A DNA stretch of 18,717 nucleotides, taken from Paradesertivirga sp036399495. GTDB taxonomy: Bacteria > Bacteroidota > Bacteroidia > Sphingobacteriales > Sphingobacteriaceae. The stretch covers positions 1 to 18,717 of the forward strand of contig DASWMZ010000130.1 of the NCBI GenBank assembly GCA_036399495.1, written 5' to 3'. Within the stretch, counting starts at the first letter, position 1; the number at the start of each line of letters is the position of its first letter. The position numbers and the translations under genes are program-made. Of the stretch, positions 1 to 6,725 are shown one piece after another. The notes beneath the pieces were generated by a model. That model was not told the origin of the DNA. It made no database searches and saw only the letters and a list, made by a program, of their open reading frames with translations.

Positions 1-542
1 TCACAGCAAGAAGCACCCACGGCCAAATTCTTCAATCCCACTTCAGCTTTAATTTCAGTGGTAGTGCAGCATTCACCTTTATTATCAGTTGTCCCACAGC
101 TTCCGCCACGCTCTATCGCTTTACATTGCGTAACATCCGCCACCAAATCCACTATTACCGAATCATCTGATTCTATCATTTGGCTAGGATACATCTGCCT
201 AGTGTCGAACTCAGAATTGCCGAACTCGATTTTCACAATGGCAGTTGGGTCAAGAGGAAGAACTTTCTCTACTACATCCACGATTGAAAGCGCTTTGCTA
301 ACAGTCATCGCACGAGTTTCCGATTTATCCGAAGGTTCCCAAAGCTGCACAATCACTTCCGCCCATTGATTCGTTTTACCGCCACAATCAACCGAGGTAA
401 TAGGGGCAAGCTTGATTTCCGTAATATGGTATGATGCATCTACCAGGCTGTTTTCCGCATAGCGAAATTCGAGGTATTTATCCGGGTGTGCACCTAGCAG
501 CTTTTTGAAGCTGCCCCAGGTCATTCTGTTTAGTGTATCCAT
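1..542 (-). CDS. DUF6428 family protein, 3' end beyond window
   Basis: The reading frame opens at an ATG (542-540) and stays open for 180 codons to the left edge, so the stop lies outside the window. The stretch ITEIKLAPITSVDCGG followed by a VQLWEP segment is what I recognise as the DUF6428 signature; these small proteins of unknown function are often coded next to ArsR repressors in arsenic operons of Bacteroidota. The C-terminal part is cysteine-rich: CGTTDNKGECC at about residues 148-158 and a final SCC just before the edge, which could bind a thiophilic metal or metalloid (inference). It follows the ArsR gene by 39 bp on the same strand and is probably cotranscribed. There is no signal peptide or membrane segment, so it is probably cytoplasmic. 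The family assignment is fairly sure; the function is unknown. Confidence 0.8.
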   Translation of the reverse strand, partial: MDTLNRMTWGSFKKLLGAHPDKYLEFRYAENSLVDASYHITEIKLAPITSVDCGGKTNQWAEVIVQLWEPSDKSETRAMTVSKALSIVDVVEKVLPLDPTAIVKIEFGNSEFDTRQMYPSQMIESDDSVIVDLVADVTQCKAIERGGSCGTTDNKGECCTTTEIKAEVGLKNLAVGASCC

Positions 543-548
543 AATATT

Positions 549-564
549 ATCGTATTTATGCGAT
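549..564. promoter_or_regulatory. Second ArsR-operator-like palindrome, between arsR-type gene and DUF6428 gene
   Basis: ATCGTATTTATGCGAT has ATCG and CGAT half-sites separated by 8 bases, the same spacing as in the palindrome before the ArsR start (914-931), with one mismatch in the extended 6-base arms. It ends 7 bp before the DUF6428 start codon on the minus strand. It may be a secondary repressor site or an internal promoter site. The shared spacing is seen directly; the binding is inferred. Confidence 0.45.
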
Positions 565-581
565 TATTCAATTCAAATTTT

Positions 582-908
582 TTAACAGCAACCAGAATTT
601 TTCACCAAAGAAAAGAGGGTATCAAAGGTTGTTCTGAACCTGCGGAATTTCTCCGGGTCGATGCAGTAGCACGACTTTGCCCCGTCTATTGTTCCCTGTA
701 TCAATCCGGCGTTCTTAAGCTCTTTCAAATGTTGTGACACTGTGCTTTGGGCCAAGGGAAGTACTTCGACGATTTCTCCGCAAATGCAGCTCTGGCGTTG
801 GGCAAGTACTTTCAGAATCGCAATTCGAGCCGGATGAGCGATAGCCTTGGCGAATTCCGCCAGCTCTTGTTCTTCAGTACTAAACTCTTCTTTCTTGTGG
901 ATTGCCAT
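582..908 (-). CDS. ArsR/SmtB-family metalloregulatory repressor
   Basis: This 108-aa protein is a typical ArsR-family winged helix-turn-helix repressor, a dimer that leaves DNA when it binds metal or metalloid. Visible features are the family N-terminal part with AIAHPARIAILKVLA (about residues 23-37), a CICGEIV segment (41-47) at the place where ArsR/SmtB proteins carry metal-binding residues, and the recognition helix QSTVSQHLKELKNAGLI (54-70). The protein ends in GCC, adding possible thiol ligands. The length is normal for the family. The start is fixed by the ATG at 908-906, just downstream of the palindrome at 914-931. Together with the DUF6428 gene that follows, it suggests arsenic or another thiophilic element as signal; the ligand is inferred, as no transporter or reductase lies in the window. 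Confidence 0.93.
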   Translation of the reverse strand: MAIHKKEEFSTEEQELAEFAKAIAHPARIAILKVLAQRQSCICGEIVEVLPLAQSTVSQHLKELKNAGLIQGTIDGAKSCYCIDPEKFRRFRTTFDTLFSLVKNSGCC

Positions 909-913
909 AATTA

Positions 914-931
914 TATCGTAAAATTACGATA
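914..931. promoter_or_regulatory. Perfect palindrome upstream of ArsR gene, probable operator
   Basis: TATCGTAAAATTACGATA is a perfect inverted repeat with 8-base arms and a 2-base centre, lying 5 bp upstream of the ArsR start codon. ArsR-family repressors bind such imperfect or perfect 12-2-12 type palindromes in their own promoters. It is AT-rich and overlaps the place expected for the promoter or 5' leader. Autoregulation is inferred from position and family habit. Confidence 0.65.
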
Positions 932-1152
932 AGTATTGAAGCCTGCAAGAAAAAAATTGAAATAGATATAATGCCTATCGTTTCGACGGCTATTTAGAAC
1001 CAGAAACCACTTCCACTATCGGAAAAACGGTAAAGTTCTGGCCGACTCTAGTTTAACGATATTAATTTGTTTCATTAGGATAATTTATGGCCTATTTGTA
1101 TATCGGCCGCGTTTAATTTATAAGTGTAATTTATACATTTATAAACAAATAT

Positions 1153-1160
1153 TATATTTG
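1153..1160 (+). promoter_or_regulatory. Candidate -7 element for the glycoside hydrolase gene
   Basis: TATATTTG matches the Bacteroidota -7 consensus TAnnTTTG and lies 28 bp upstream of the ATG at 1189. I see no TTG at the usual -33 distance, so the support is weak. The rest of the 280-bp gap between the ArsR gene and this gene is AT-rich, with nothing else that I recognise. Confidence 0.35.
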
Positions 1161-1188
1161 ACGTTTTAATTCTACCATTTAACCTGCT

Positions 1189-3363
1189 ATGTATAAAAAG
1201 AATAAATCTTTATTTCTTAAAACCCACCTGTTTTCAATCCTGCTCCTTTTATCAGTTAATACGATTGCAACTGAGGTAGCGGATGGTACGATCGAAAATA
1301 AGCAGGCAGTTGTGCAGCTCCTGAATAATCAGAACGGGCTTTTTACATATCAACTAAAAGGGACAAATCCTCCTTTAACCGTCACAGCGCCTTCTTTTGA
1401 AATTAACAGCAAACCCACTAAGCTAGAACTTAGGGATATAAAGAGAATGCCTTCCGGTCGGTTAGCTAATGGAGTGGTAGAGCATTCATTCACCGCTATC
1501 CTGGCAAGCAATTCTAAAATTGCGGTAAAACTTTTCTTTCGGATGTCGGATGACAGTCCGATAGTCAGATTCAGGTATTTGCTTTCAGCCGATAAAGATA
1601 TCTATCTCACAAGGTCCAGGCTATCAGATAACCTTCAATATTTTGGGGTGAAGATGAGTGAACACTATCAATTTAAAGAAATCAGGCTTTCGGATTACAA
1701 TGAGAAGCATCATAGTTATACGTTAAGCGAGCCGGTTATACATCCCGCAAGTTTTGAAAATGGTTCGGCAGTAATGGGTCCGATTATCTTATGCGCGAAC
1801 CCTAATACAAATCAAAGCTATGTAATGGCCTACGAACACGGTTCCCAGTTCCCTGATGCCTTCGTGCAGTTTCAATTGAATAAGGACTACACCATAGCTG
1901 CCAAAGCTGTTAAAGGAAACTACCTTGATCGTCAAAACCTGAAAGGCAGTCCTTACGAAACGATTTGGCTTCAAATAGGGGGTGTCAAGGGGGACGAGCA
2001 GCAGATGGCGGCAACCTACCGGGAGTTTGCGACTAAATACTTATCGGAAAATTCCGAAAGCCGGAAACCCTATCTTTATTACAATACCTGGGGAAGGCAG
2101 GAACGTGTGGCCTGGGCTGGAGGGAAATATCAGCAAACCATGAATCTAAAGCAAACCCTGGATGAAATTCAGCGGACAAAGGATCTTGGAATTGATGTGT
2201 TTGTGATTGATGTAGCCTGGTTTCTTAAAACGGGAGATTGGAACGTGAACACTAATCCTGCCTTTTTCCCCGACACTTTAAAACAGGTGATTAAGGCCCT
2301 TGAAGCCAACAATATGAAGCTTGGTTTGTGGTTTAATCCGGTAGTTGCTGCTCGTACGAGCGAGATGTTAAAAAGGAACGCTGATGCGCGGAGCACCTGG
2401 GATGGGAAAGTCAAAGGTTTCGATCCCATTTGGGAAACGGAGGAAAGTACTCCCATTTGCCTCGTGAGTAAATACTGGGAAGATTATACCGATGTTTTAT
2501 TAAGAGTTGCCAGGGACCTGAAAATCTCCTATGTAAAATGGGACGCTATTGGCCAATATGGATGTAATGATGCCAACCACTTCCACGGTACGAAAGCCAA
2601 CAGCCCCGGTGAACGTAGTGATCGTTATGGATTCTTATTGCCAATTTACCTTTCGAAAGTAGTCGAAAAAGTGAATAAGCAATATCCGGATGTAATTTTC
2701 GACTTCGACATTACCGAGGGTGGGAGAGCCGTTGGTTTAAGCTTTTTAGCTTCCGGCAAATACTTCGCTATGAACAATGGTCCCTACTTCCATAATTTCG
2801 ATTTGTCAGAAACTTGGGGAAGTCCATTACCTAACAAAAACGCTAATGTTTTCGTTCATCCCGGACCGGCTCGCACCTGGTTCACGCGATCAGTGCTTTC
2901 CTACGACAAATGGCTTCCGTCCACACTTTTCTTAACGCATTACCAATTAGATGGCAGTCGGAATTCACAACGAATCAACGTCGCCTCGCTTATCCTGGGA
3001 CAGAATGGCGTCTGGGGTGAGATTCTTAAAATCGCCGAAGCTGACGTGAAGTATATCTCAAAGGAGCTTAACCGATATAAGAAAGTTAAAGATGACATCA
3101 CAGCAGCCAACCCGGTAAGTCTTGGAACGCCAGGAGACCATTTTGAGGTTCACGAAAAACTGAACAAAAATGGGAGAGGGGCGGTAGTTGTATTTGCTAA
3201 CGGGACAGGTAAGATTTCGTATGTCACCAGAAACCGGGTAGCACCCGATTTCGTCCCTAGCCCGGGATCGACTGTAGAGATTGATGCTAAAGGTCGCGCA
3301 GTCATCACTGTAGATTTTAAGGAGCCGGATGCTGCAATATTTTGGTTTGGTATAAAGGAATAA
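1189..3363 (+). CDS. Secreted GH36-like (melibiase, clan GH-D) glycoside hydrolase
   Basis: The 724-aa protein starts with a signal peptide (charged MYKKNKS, then a hydrophobic stretch to about residue 28), so it should be exported. Residues 30-270 look like the N-terminal beta-sandwich of GH36 enzymes. A (beta/alpha)8 barrel follows, with FVIDVAW (338-344), LGLWFNPV (378-385) and YVKWD (448-452). The Asp of KWD (D452) is the nucleophile position of GH27/GH36 alpha-galactosidases. The segment FDITEGGRAVG (506-516) takes the place of the CSSGGGRFD-type acid/base motif, but no Asp follows GGR, so the acid/base residue (perhaps D507 or E510) is unclear. Substrate could be an alpha-galactoside, but another alpha-linked sugar is possible. 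The gene stands alone, with no transporter or SusC/D pair nearby. The fold assignment is good; substrate is uncertain. Confidence 0.82.
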   Translation: MYKKNKSLFLKTHLFSILLLLSVNTIATEVADGTIENKQAVVQLLNNQNGLFTYQLKGTNPPLTVTAPSFEINSKPTKLELRDIKRMPSGRLANGVVEHSFTAILASNSKIAVKLFFRMSDDSPIVRFRYLLSADKDIYLTRSRLSDNLQYFGVKMSEHYQFKEIRLSDYNEKHHSYTLSEPVIHPASFENGSAVMGPIILCANPNTNQSYVMAYEHGSQFPDAFVQFQLNKDYTIAAKAVKGNYLDRQNLKGSPYETIWLQIGGVKGDEQQMAATYREFATKYLSENSESRKPYLYYNTWGRQERVAWAGGKYQQTMNLKQTLDEIQRTKDLGIDVFVIDVAWFLKTGDWNVNTNPAFFPDTLKQVIKALEANNMKLGLWFNPVVAARTSEMLKRNADARSTWDGKVKGFDPIWETEESTPICLVSKYWEDYTDVLLRVARDLKISYVKWDAIGQYGCNDANHFHGTKANSPGERSDRYGFLLPIYLSKVVEKVNKQYPDVIFDFDITEGGRAVGLSFLASGKYFAMNNGPYFHNFDLSETWGSPLPNKNANVFVHPGPARTWFTRSVLSYDKWLPSTLFLTHYQLDGSRNSQRINVASLILGQNGVWGEILKIAEADVKYISKELNRYKKVKDDITAANPVSLGTPGDHFEVHEKLNKNGRGAVVVFANGTGKISYVTRNRVAPDFVPSPGSTVEIDAKGRAVITVDFKEPDAAIFWFGIKE

Positions 3364-3477
3364 AACCGTCTGGAGCTGTAACAGCTCATATGTAGAACGT
3401 TTAATTCCAGAACTCCAAACGAATCTCACACACTTTGCGTTAACCAGACATTAAATACATACTAAACAAATAAAAAA

Positions 3478-4197
3478 ATGGCCATGAAAAGTATTCTGCT
3501 CGTATTTCTTATGACATCAATCTCTCTAATGGATCTATCAGCTCAAACGAAAAGCACTGCAATAACAGGAGCATGGCGGATACAAGAACCAGACAAGGAA
3601 CATGTATTAATTATTCAGGACGGCTTTTTCTTTCATACGGCATTCAATAAAGCTGATAAAATATTTATCTTCAGTCAGGGTGGCACATACACCATAAAAG
3701 AGAAAGAATTAGTCGCTAAGATTTATTTCAACACCCACAACAAAGAAGAAGTTGGAAAGCAATTAGATGGCGCTTTTTCAATAAATGGCAATAGTCTTAA
3801 CCTAACTGTAAATGGTGAGACACAAAACTGGGAGAGATTGGATAATGGCACCGCACCTCTAGCCGGCATTTGGCGCATTACTTCGCGTATGCAGGATGGA
3901 AAGCTTACGAAAATCCATCAAACCGGTGCGAGACAAACCTATAAAATTCTATCAGGAACCCGGTTCCAATGGGCAGCAATAAACCCTGAAACAAAGGAGT
4001 TCTCAGGAACCGGAGGCGGCACCTATACCTTCTCAAACGGAAAATACACAGAAAACATAGAATTCTTCTCACGTGACAACGCTCGTGTTGGCGCTTCTTT
4101 GAGCTTTGAAGGTAAACTTGAAAAAGGCGAGTGGCATCATAGCGGGCTGAGCTCGAAAGGAGATAAAATTTACGAGGTCTGGAGCAGGGTGAAATAA
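3478..4197 (+). CDS. Secreted protein with two lipocalin-like (DUF4488-like) repeats
   Basis: This 239-aa protein has a signal peptide (MAMKSILLVFLMTSISLMDL, cleavage after about SA-QT). The mature part is an internal duplication: residues 28-121 begin ITGAWRI and contain GGTYTI, and residues 127-239 begin LAGIWRI and contain GGTYTF, each ending in a WER or VWSR strand. Such GxW starts with beta-rich repeats are usual in lipocalin-like secreted proteins of Bacteroidota; DUF4488 is my best guess at the family. No catalytic motif is visible. A second ATG (codon 3) is an alternative start. The gap to the glycoside hydrolase gene upstream is 114 bp, so cotranscription is possible but not evident. 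The function is unknown. Confidence 0.7.
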   Translation: MAMKSILLVFLMTSISLMDLSAQTKSTAITGAWRIQEPDKEHVLIIQDGFFFHTAFNKADKIFIFSQGGTYTIKEKELVAKIYFNTHNKEEVGKQLDGAFSINGNSLNLTVNGETQNWERLDNGTAPLAGIWRITSRMQDGKLTKIHQTGARQTYKILSGTRFQWAAINPETKEFSGTGGGTYTFSNGKYTENIEFFSRDNARVGASLSFEGKLEKGEWHHSGLSSKGDKIYEVWSRVK

Positions 4198-4262
4198 TAA
4201 TGGCTAATTGAAAAGAAGTATAACAACCCAGTTCAGGTTTTAGAGTCATCTTTGCAAAAAGC

Positions 4263-4306
4263 AAAAAAGAGAGTCCGGCTTTGAAGAAGGAATTCGCGCC
4301 GGACTC
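4263..4306 (-). terminator. Rho-independent terminator reading leftward
   Basis: A perfect 9-bp inverted repeat, GAGTCCGGC (4271-4279) and GCCGGACTC (4298-4306), is followed on the minus strand by TCTTTTTTGC. The T run is on the minus-strand side, so it terminates leftward transcription. The 18-base loop is long. It lies 80 bp beyond the stop of the decayed minus-strand gene at 4386-4511 and was probably its terminator; it may now also limit antisense transcription into the gene on the left. Confidence 0.7.
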
Positions 4307-4385
4307 CATTATTGTTAGGTTATTTTGGCGGATATTCAGCTGCCTTCCACTTTTTTTCACCTCGCTTCATCTGTTCAGAACCGCA

Positions 4386-4511
4386 CTACCGGGCCGTTTC
4401 CATCCTTCTCACCAGAAATTGCACTGTTTGTTCTTGAATCTTTATTGCCTCCGTTTTTCTGCCTAATTTATAGAGCAGATTAGCGTAGGTATCCAGCACC
4501 GCCACATCGAA
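4386..4511 (-). pseudogene. 3' remnant of a thioredoxin-family/TPR-like protein gene
   Basis: On the minus strand the frame reads LDTYANLLYKLGRKTEAI and ends METAR-stop at 4386. This LDTYANLLYKLGRK.EAI segment is a C-terminal helix-repeat motif that I know from thioredoxin-like proteins of Bacteroidota. The frame is closed upstream by TGA at 4514-4512, and no start or further homologous sequence is seen before the next gene's promoter, so only about 42 codons of the end survive. A neighbouring frame (4503-4560) reads DYPDYKRFFMIRCGG, which could be a frameshifted continuation, but I cannot show it. The matching terminator lies downstream at 4263-4306. Much of the 430-bp gap 4198-4627 is explained by this remnant, the terminator and the promoter repeats. 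Confidence 0.5.
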
Positions 4512-4559
4512 TCATGAAAAAGCGCTTATAATCAGGGTAATCGCGAAATTACATATAAT

Positions 4560-4601
4560 ATTTTATGCAAAACATAAAATTATTGTGAGTTTGCATAAAA
4601 T
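4560..4601. promoter_or_regulatory. Triple half-site array before the DUF2975/HTH operon
   Basis: ATTTTATGCAAA (4560-4571) and TTTGCATAAAAT (4590-4601) form a perfect 12-bp inverted repeat with an 18-base spacer. Within the spacer CATAAAAT recurs (4573-4580) and pairs with ATTTTATG (4560-4567) as an 8-5-8 palindrome. So the core octamer CATAAAAT occurs once inverted and twice direct. The array overlaps the candidate promoter at 4583-4613. It is a good candidate operator for the small HTH protein coded at 5270-5470 (inference). Confidence 0.55.
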
Positions 4602-4613
4602 GTATTATCTTAG
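4583..4613 (+). promoter_or_regulatory. Candidate Bacteroidota-type promoter for the DUF2975 gene
   Basis: TTG at 4583-4585 and TATCTTAG at 4606-4613 (one mismatch to TAnnTTTG) are 20 bases apart, close to the usual spacing. Transcription would begin near 4620, only a few bases before the ATG at 4628. The inverted repeat at 4560-4601 covers the -33 region and most of the spacer, so bound protein would block it. Confidence 0.45.
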
Positions 4614-4627
4614 CAAAAAAATTAGAT

Positions 4628-5266
4628 ATGAAACCTTTAGGCAAAAGTTCACTTTCATCTTTCCTGAAAAAATTAATCACTATTATTTGGTACCTGGAAT
4701 TCTTGTTCTTATTAACTCTGCCTCTGGTTTTTATGGACGACGGCGGCCTCAGGTATTCATGGCCGATAACTCTTAACACAAGCAATATCCAACCGCGAAT
4801 GCGTGCGGTAAGTGAGAAGATATCCGGCTTCAAATTACATGAAAGATATAAAGTAGAAGAAACCACCCGGGAGCAAATATTGTCGTTCGAAGACAGTACG
4901 CTGGGGCGCAAGCTGCTCCAGACATTGCACAATCTGGTTTATATCGCGTTAATTATGTTTGTGACGTGGCAGTTAAAACAGATCTTCTCAGGGTTTTCTG
5001 ATAATCAACCGTTTCCGGCGAATAGCTCGGTGAGGATAAAATGGATCGCTTTTGCTGTATTGTTTCTGGTAATTTTCGATATCATTGAAGCTGTTCTGCA
5101 TCGGCTTTACACTGGCTCAACCATTATGCTTTCTGGCGCAACGTTCGACAAATATAATTATACTTTTGACTACCGGACGTTCATCCTCGGTTTGCTACTA
5201 TTAATTATAGCCGAGGTATTCAGAAGAGGAACCGAATATCAGGCCGACAGCGAATCTATATTATAA
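4628..5266 (+). CDS. DUF2975 family four-helix membrane protein
   Basis: The 212-aa protein has four predicted membrane segments: about residues 16-36, 103-120, 138-157 and 184-199. An extracytoplasmic region with charged residues lies between the first two. The last helix leads into EVFRRGTEYQADSE (196-209), which is the typical end of DUF2975 proteins. These are commonly coded directly before a small Cro/CI-type HTH protein, as here, where the next gene begins 3 bp after the stop. Its role is unknown; a membrane partner or sensor for the HTH regulator is an inference from the conserved gene pair. The start is the ATG just behind the candidate promoter; an ATG at 4585 is in another frame. 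Confidence 0.82.
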   Translation: MKPLGKSSLSSFLKKLITIIWYLEFLFLLTLPLVFMDDGGLRYSWPITLNTSNIQPRMRAVSEKISGFKLHERYKVEETTREQILSFEDSTLGRKLLQTLHNLVYIALIMFVTWQLKQIFSGFSDNQPFPANSSVRIKWIAFAVLFLVIFDIIEAVLHRLYTGSTIMLSGATFDKYNYTFDYRTFILGLLLLIIAEVFRRGTEYQADSESIL

Positions 5267-5269
5267 ACT

Positions 5270-5470
5270 TTGGCAATTATAATAAACCTTGATGTGGCAA
5301 TGGCGAAAAAGAAGATGTCGCTGACCGAATTATCAGAGAAACTGGGTATTTCCATGACAAACTTATCATTGCTTAAAACCGGGAAAGTTAAGGGTGTACG
5401 ATTCTCTACCTTAGAAGCAATTTGCAAGACCCTGGATTGCAAACCAGGAGATATTCTGGATATCGAGTAA
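5270..5470 (+). CDS. Small Cro/CI-type (Xre, YozG-like) HTH regulator
   Basis: This 66-aa protein consists almost wholly of a helix-turn-helix domain: MAIIINLDVAMAKKKMSLTE at the start, the HTH LSEKLGISMTNLSLLKTGK at about residues 21-39, and FSTLEAICKTLDCKPGDIL at 45-63. The MAIIINLD beginning is typical of the family, so the TTG at 5270 is the likely start, 3 bp after the DUF2975 stop; the next ATG (5300) would cut off the first helix. Translational coupling with the upstream gene is likely. The probable target is its own promoter, where the half-site array at 4560-4601 lies (inference). The family call is firm; the regulon is unknown. Confidence 0.88.
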   Translation: MAIIINLDVAMAKKKMSLTELSEKLGISMTNLSLLKTGKVKGVRFSTLEAICKTLDCKPGDILDIE

Positions 5471-5487
5471 CCAAATAATTTCAAAAT

Positions 5488-6537
5488 ATGAACACAAAAA
5501 TGACAGCCATTTTCATGGCTACAGGAATGTTATTGTCCGTTTTTAGGGTTTCCGCACAGGGCAAAAACAAACAAATTGATAGCCTCATGAATGTATTTCA
5601 TGCGGCAGGAAAGTTCCACGGATCGATACTGGTAGCCAGGGAAGGGAACCTTATTTACAGGAAAGGACTTGGCAATGCAGATATTGAAAAATCAATTGCC
5701 AACACAGCTGAGACAAGGTTTTATATTGCTTCAGTTAGTAAATCATTTACTGCTCTGCTTACTATGCAGCTTGTAGAGAAGGGTAAAATAAAGACCACGA
5801 GTGCACTTGAAGAATTTCTCCCGGGATTAAAGGATGGAACAGTGGGCAAAGTAACCGTCCACCAACTTTTGTCCCATACTTCCGGAATACCCGATTTTGT
5901 AGATCCCTCAACTGTATCAGAGAAAGAAATGACCGGTGCCTGGTTCGTTGATCAGCTAAATAAAATCAAAACAGATTTTGCCCCTGGAACTGGTTTCAAG
6001 TATGCCAACTCCACCTACGTTCTGCTCGCACATATCATAGAGAAGGTAACAGGCCGAAGCTATGAGAAAAACCTAAAGTCGAATATTCTAAACAAATGCG
6101 GGATGAGCCAATCGGGCAGTGTGGCTGATGGAAAGCAACTCCGGGGCATCGCCAAAGGATACGTAAAGAATGGAAATGTTTTAGTGGAAGCTTTTTCTAA
6201 GCCGGGTGTTTTCAAGGGCGCAGGTTCCATATACTCTACTGTGGAAGACCTGTTTAAATTCGATCAAGCATTGTACACCGAGCAACTCATTTCTAGCAAA
6301 TATAAAGAGATGATTTTCAGTTCCCAAGGCGCCTATGGCTATGGCTGGTTCATCCGATCCATCCCTGGTGTTGGTAAGGTGGTTTATCATGAAGGAGGAA
6401 TACCAGGTTATGCGAGTATATTCTTCAGAGCAGTTGACAAAAAGTATACTATCGTTATGCTAAGCAACAATCAATCTTCTGGTTCCTATAAACAAGAAAT
6501 AGTAAGAAGTCTTTTGGGAGTATTGAACGGGCAGTAA
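5488..6537 (+). CDS. Secreted serine hydrolase, beta-lactamase/penicillin-binding-protein-like
   Basis: The 349-aa protein has a signal peptide (residues 1-23, ending VSA-QG) and the three active-site motifs of class C beta-lactamase-like serine hydrolases: SVSK at 82-85 (nucleophile S82, base K85), YAN at 172-174 and HEG at 301-303, replacing KTG. LSHTSGIPDF (128-137) is another family hallmark. HEG rather than KTG is usual for esterase or D-aminopeptidase-like members, so peptidase or esterase action on cell-wall or D-amino-acid substrates is as likely as beta-lactam hydrolysis. The start lies 17 bp after the HTH gene on the same strand, so it may be the third gene of that operon and come under the HTH regulator. 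No strong terminator follows. The fold is sure, the substrate not. Confidence 0.88.
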   Translation: MNTKMTAIFMATGMLLSVFRVSAQGKNKQIDSLMNVFHAAGKFHGSILVAREGNLIYRKGLGNADIEKSIANTAETRFYIASVSKSFTALLTMQLVEKGKIKTTSALEEFLPGLKDGTVGKVTVHQLLSHTSGIPDFVDPSTVSEKEMTGAWFVDQLNKIKTDFAPGTGFKYANSTYVLLAHIIEKVTGRSYEKNLKSNILNKCGMSQSGSVADGKQLRGIAKGYVKNGNVLVEAFSKPGVFKGAGSIYSTVEDLFKFDQALYTEQLISSKYKEMIFSSQGAYGYGWFIRSIPGVGKVVYHEGGIPGYASIFFRAVDKKYTIVMLSNNQSSGSYKQEIVRSLLGVLNGQ

Positions 6538-6725
6538 AAGTGGGTGATACGTTCCTTTAACCAGAACCACTTTGATCTGTGTCTTATAATGAGCTTGGGC
6601 GCAAGTAATGTTCTTCGAACTTAGTCGTACCATTGTATGTAACAATACGTTAAGGAAGTAAATCTAAGAAAGGAATAAAATTTTTCTTTCGCTAGCTTGC
6701 GATGCGAACTAAATCGATACCCTGA

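Noticed and set aside
3373..3387. GAGCTG-TAA-CAGCTC hairpin after the glycoside hydrolase gene
   Set aside because: The stem is only 6 bp with a 3-base loop and no T run, so it is not convincing as a terminator.
4281..4466. 61-codon plus-strand frame
   Set aside because: It lies antisense to the terminator and the gene remnant and has no protein-like features.
5488..6537. Calling the serine hydrolase a beta-lactamase resistance gene
   Set aside because: The third motif is HEG, not KTG, and the family has many esterases and peptidases; resistance cannot be inferred.
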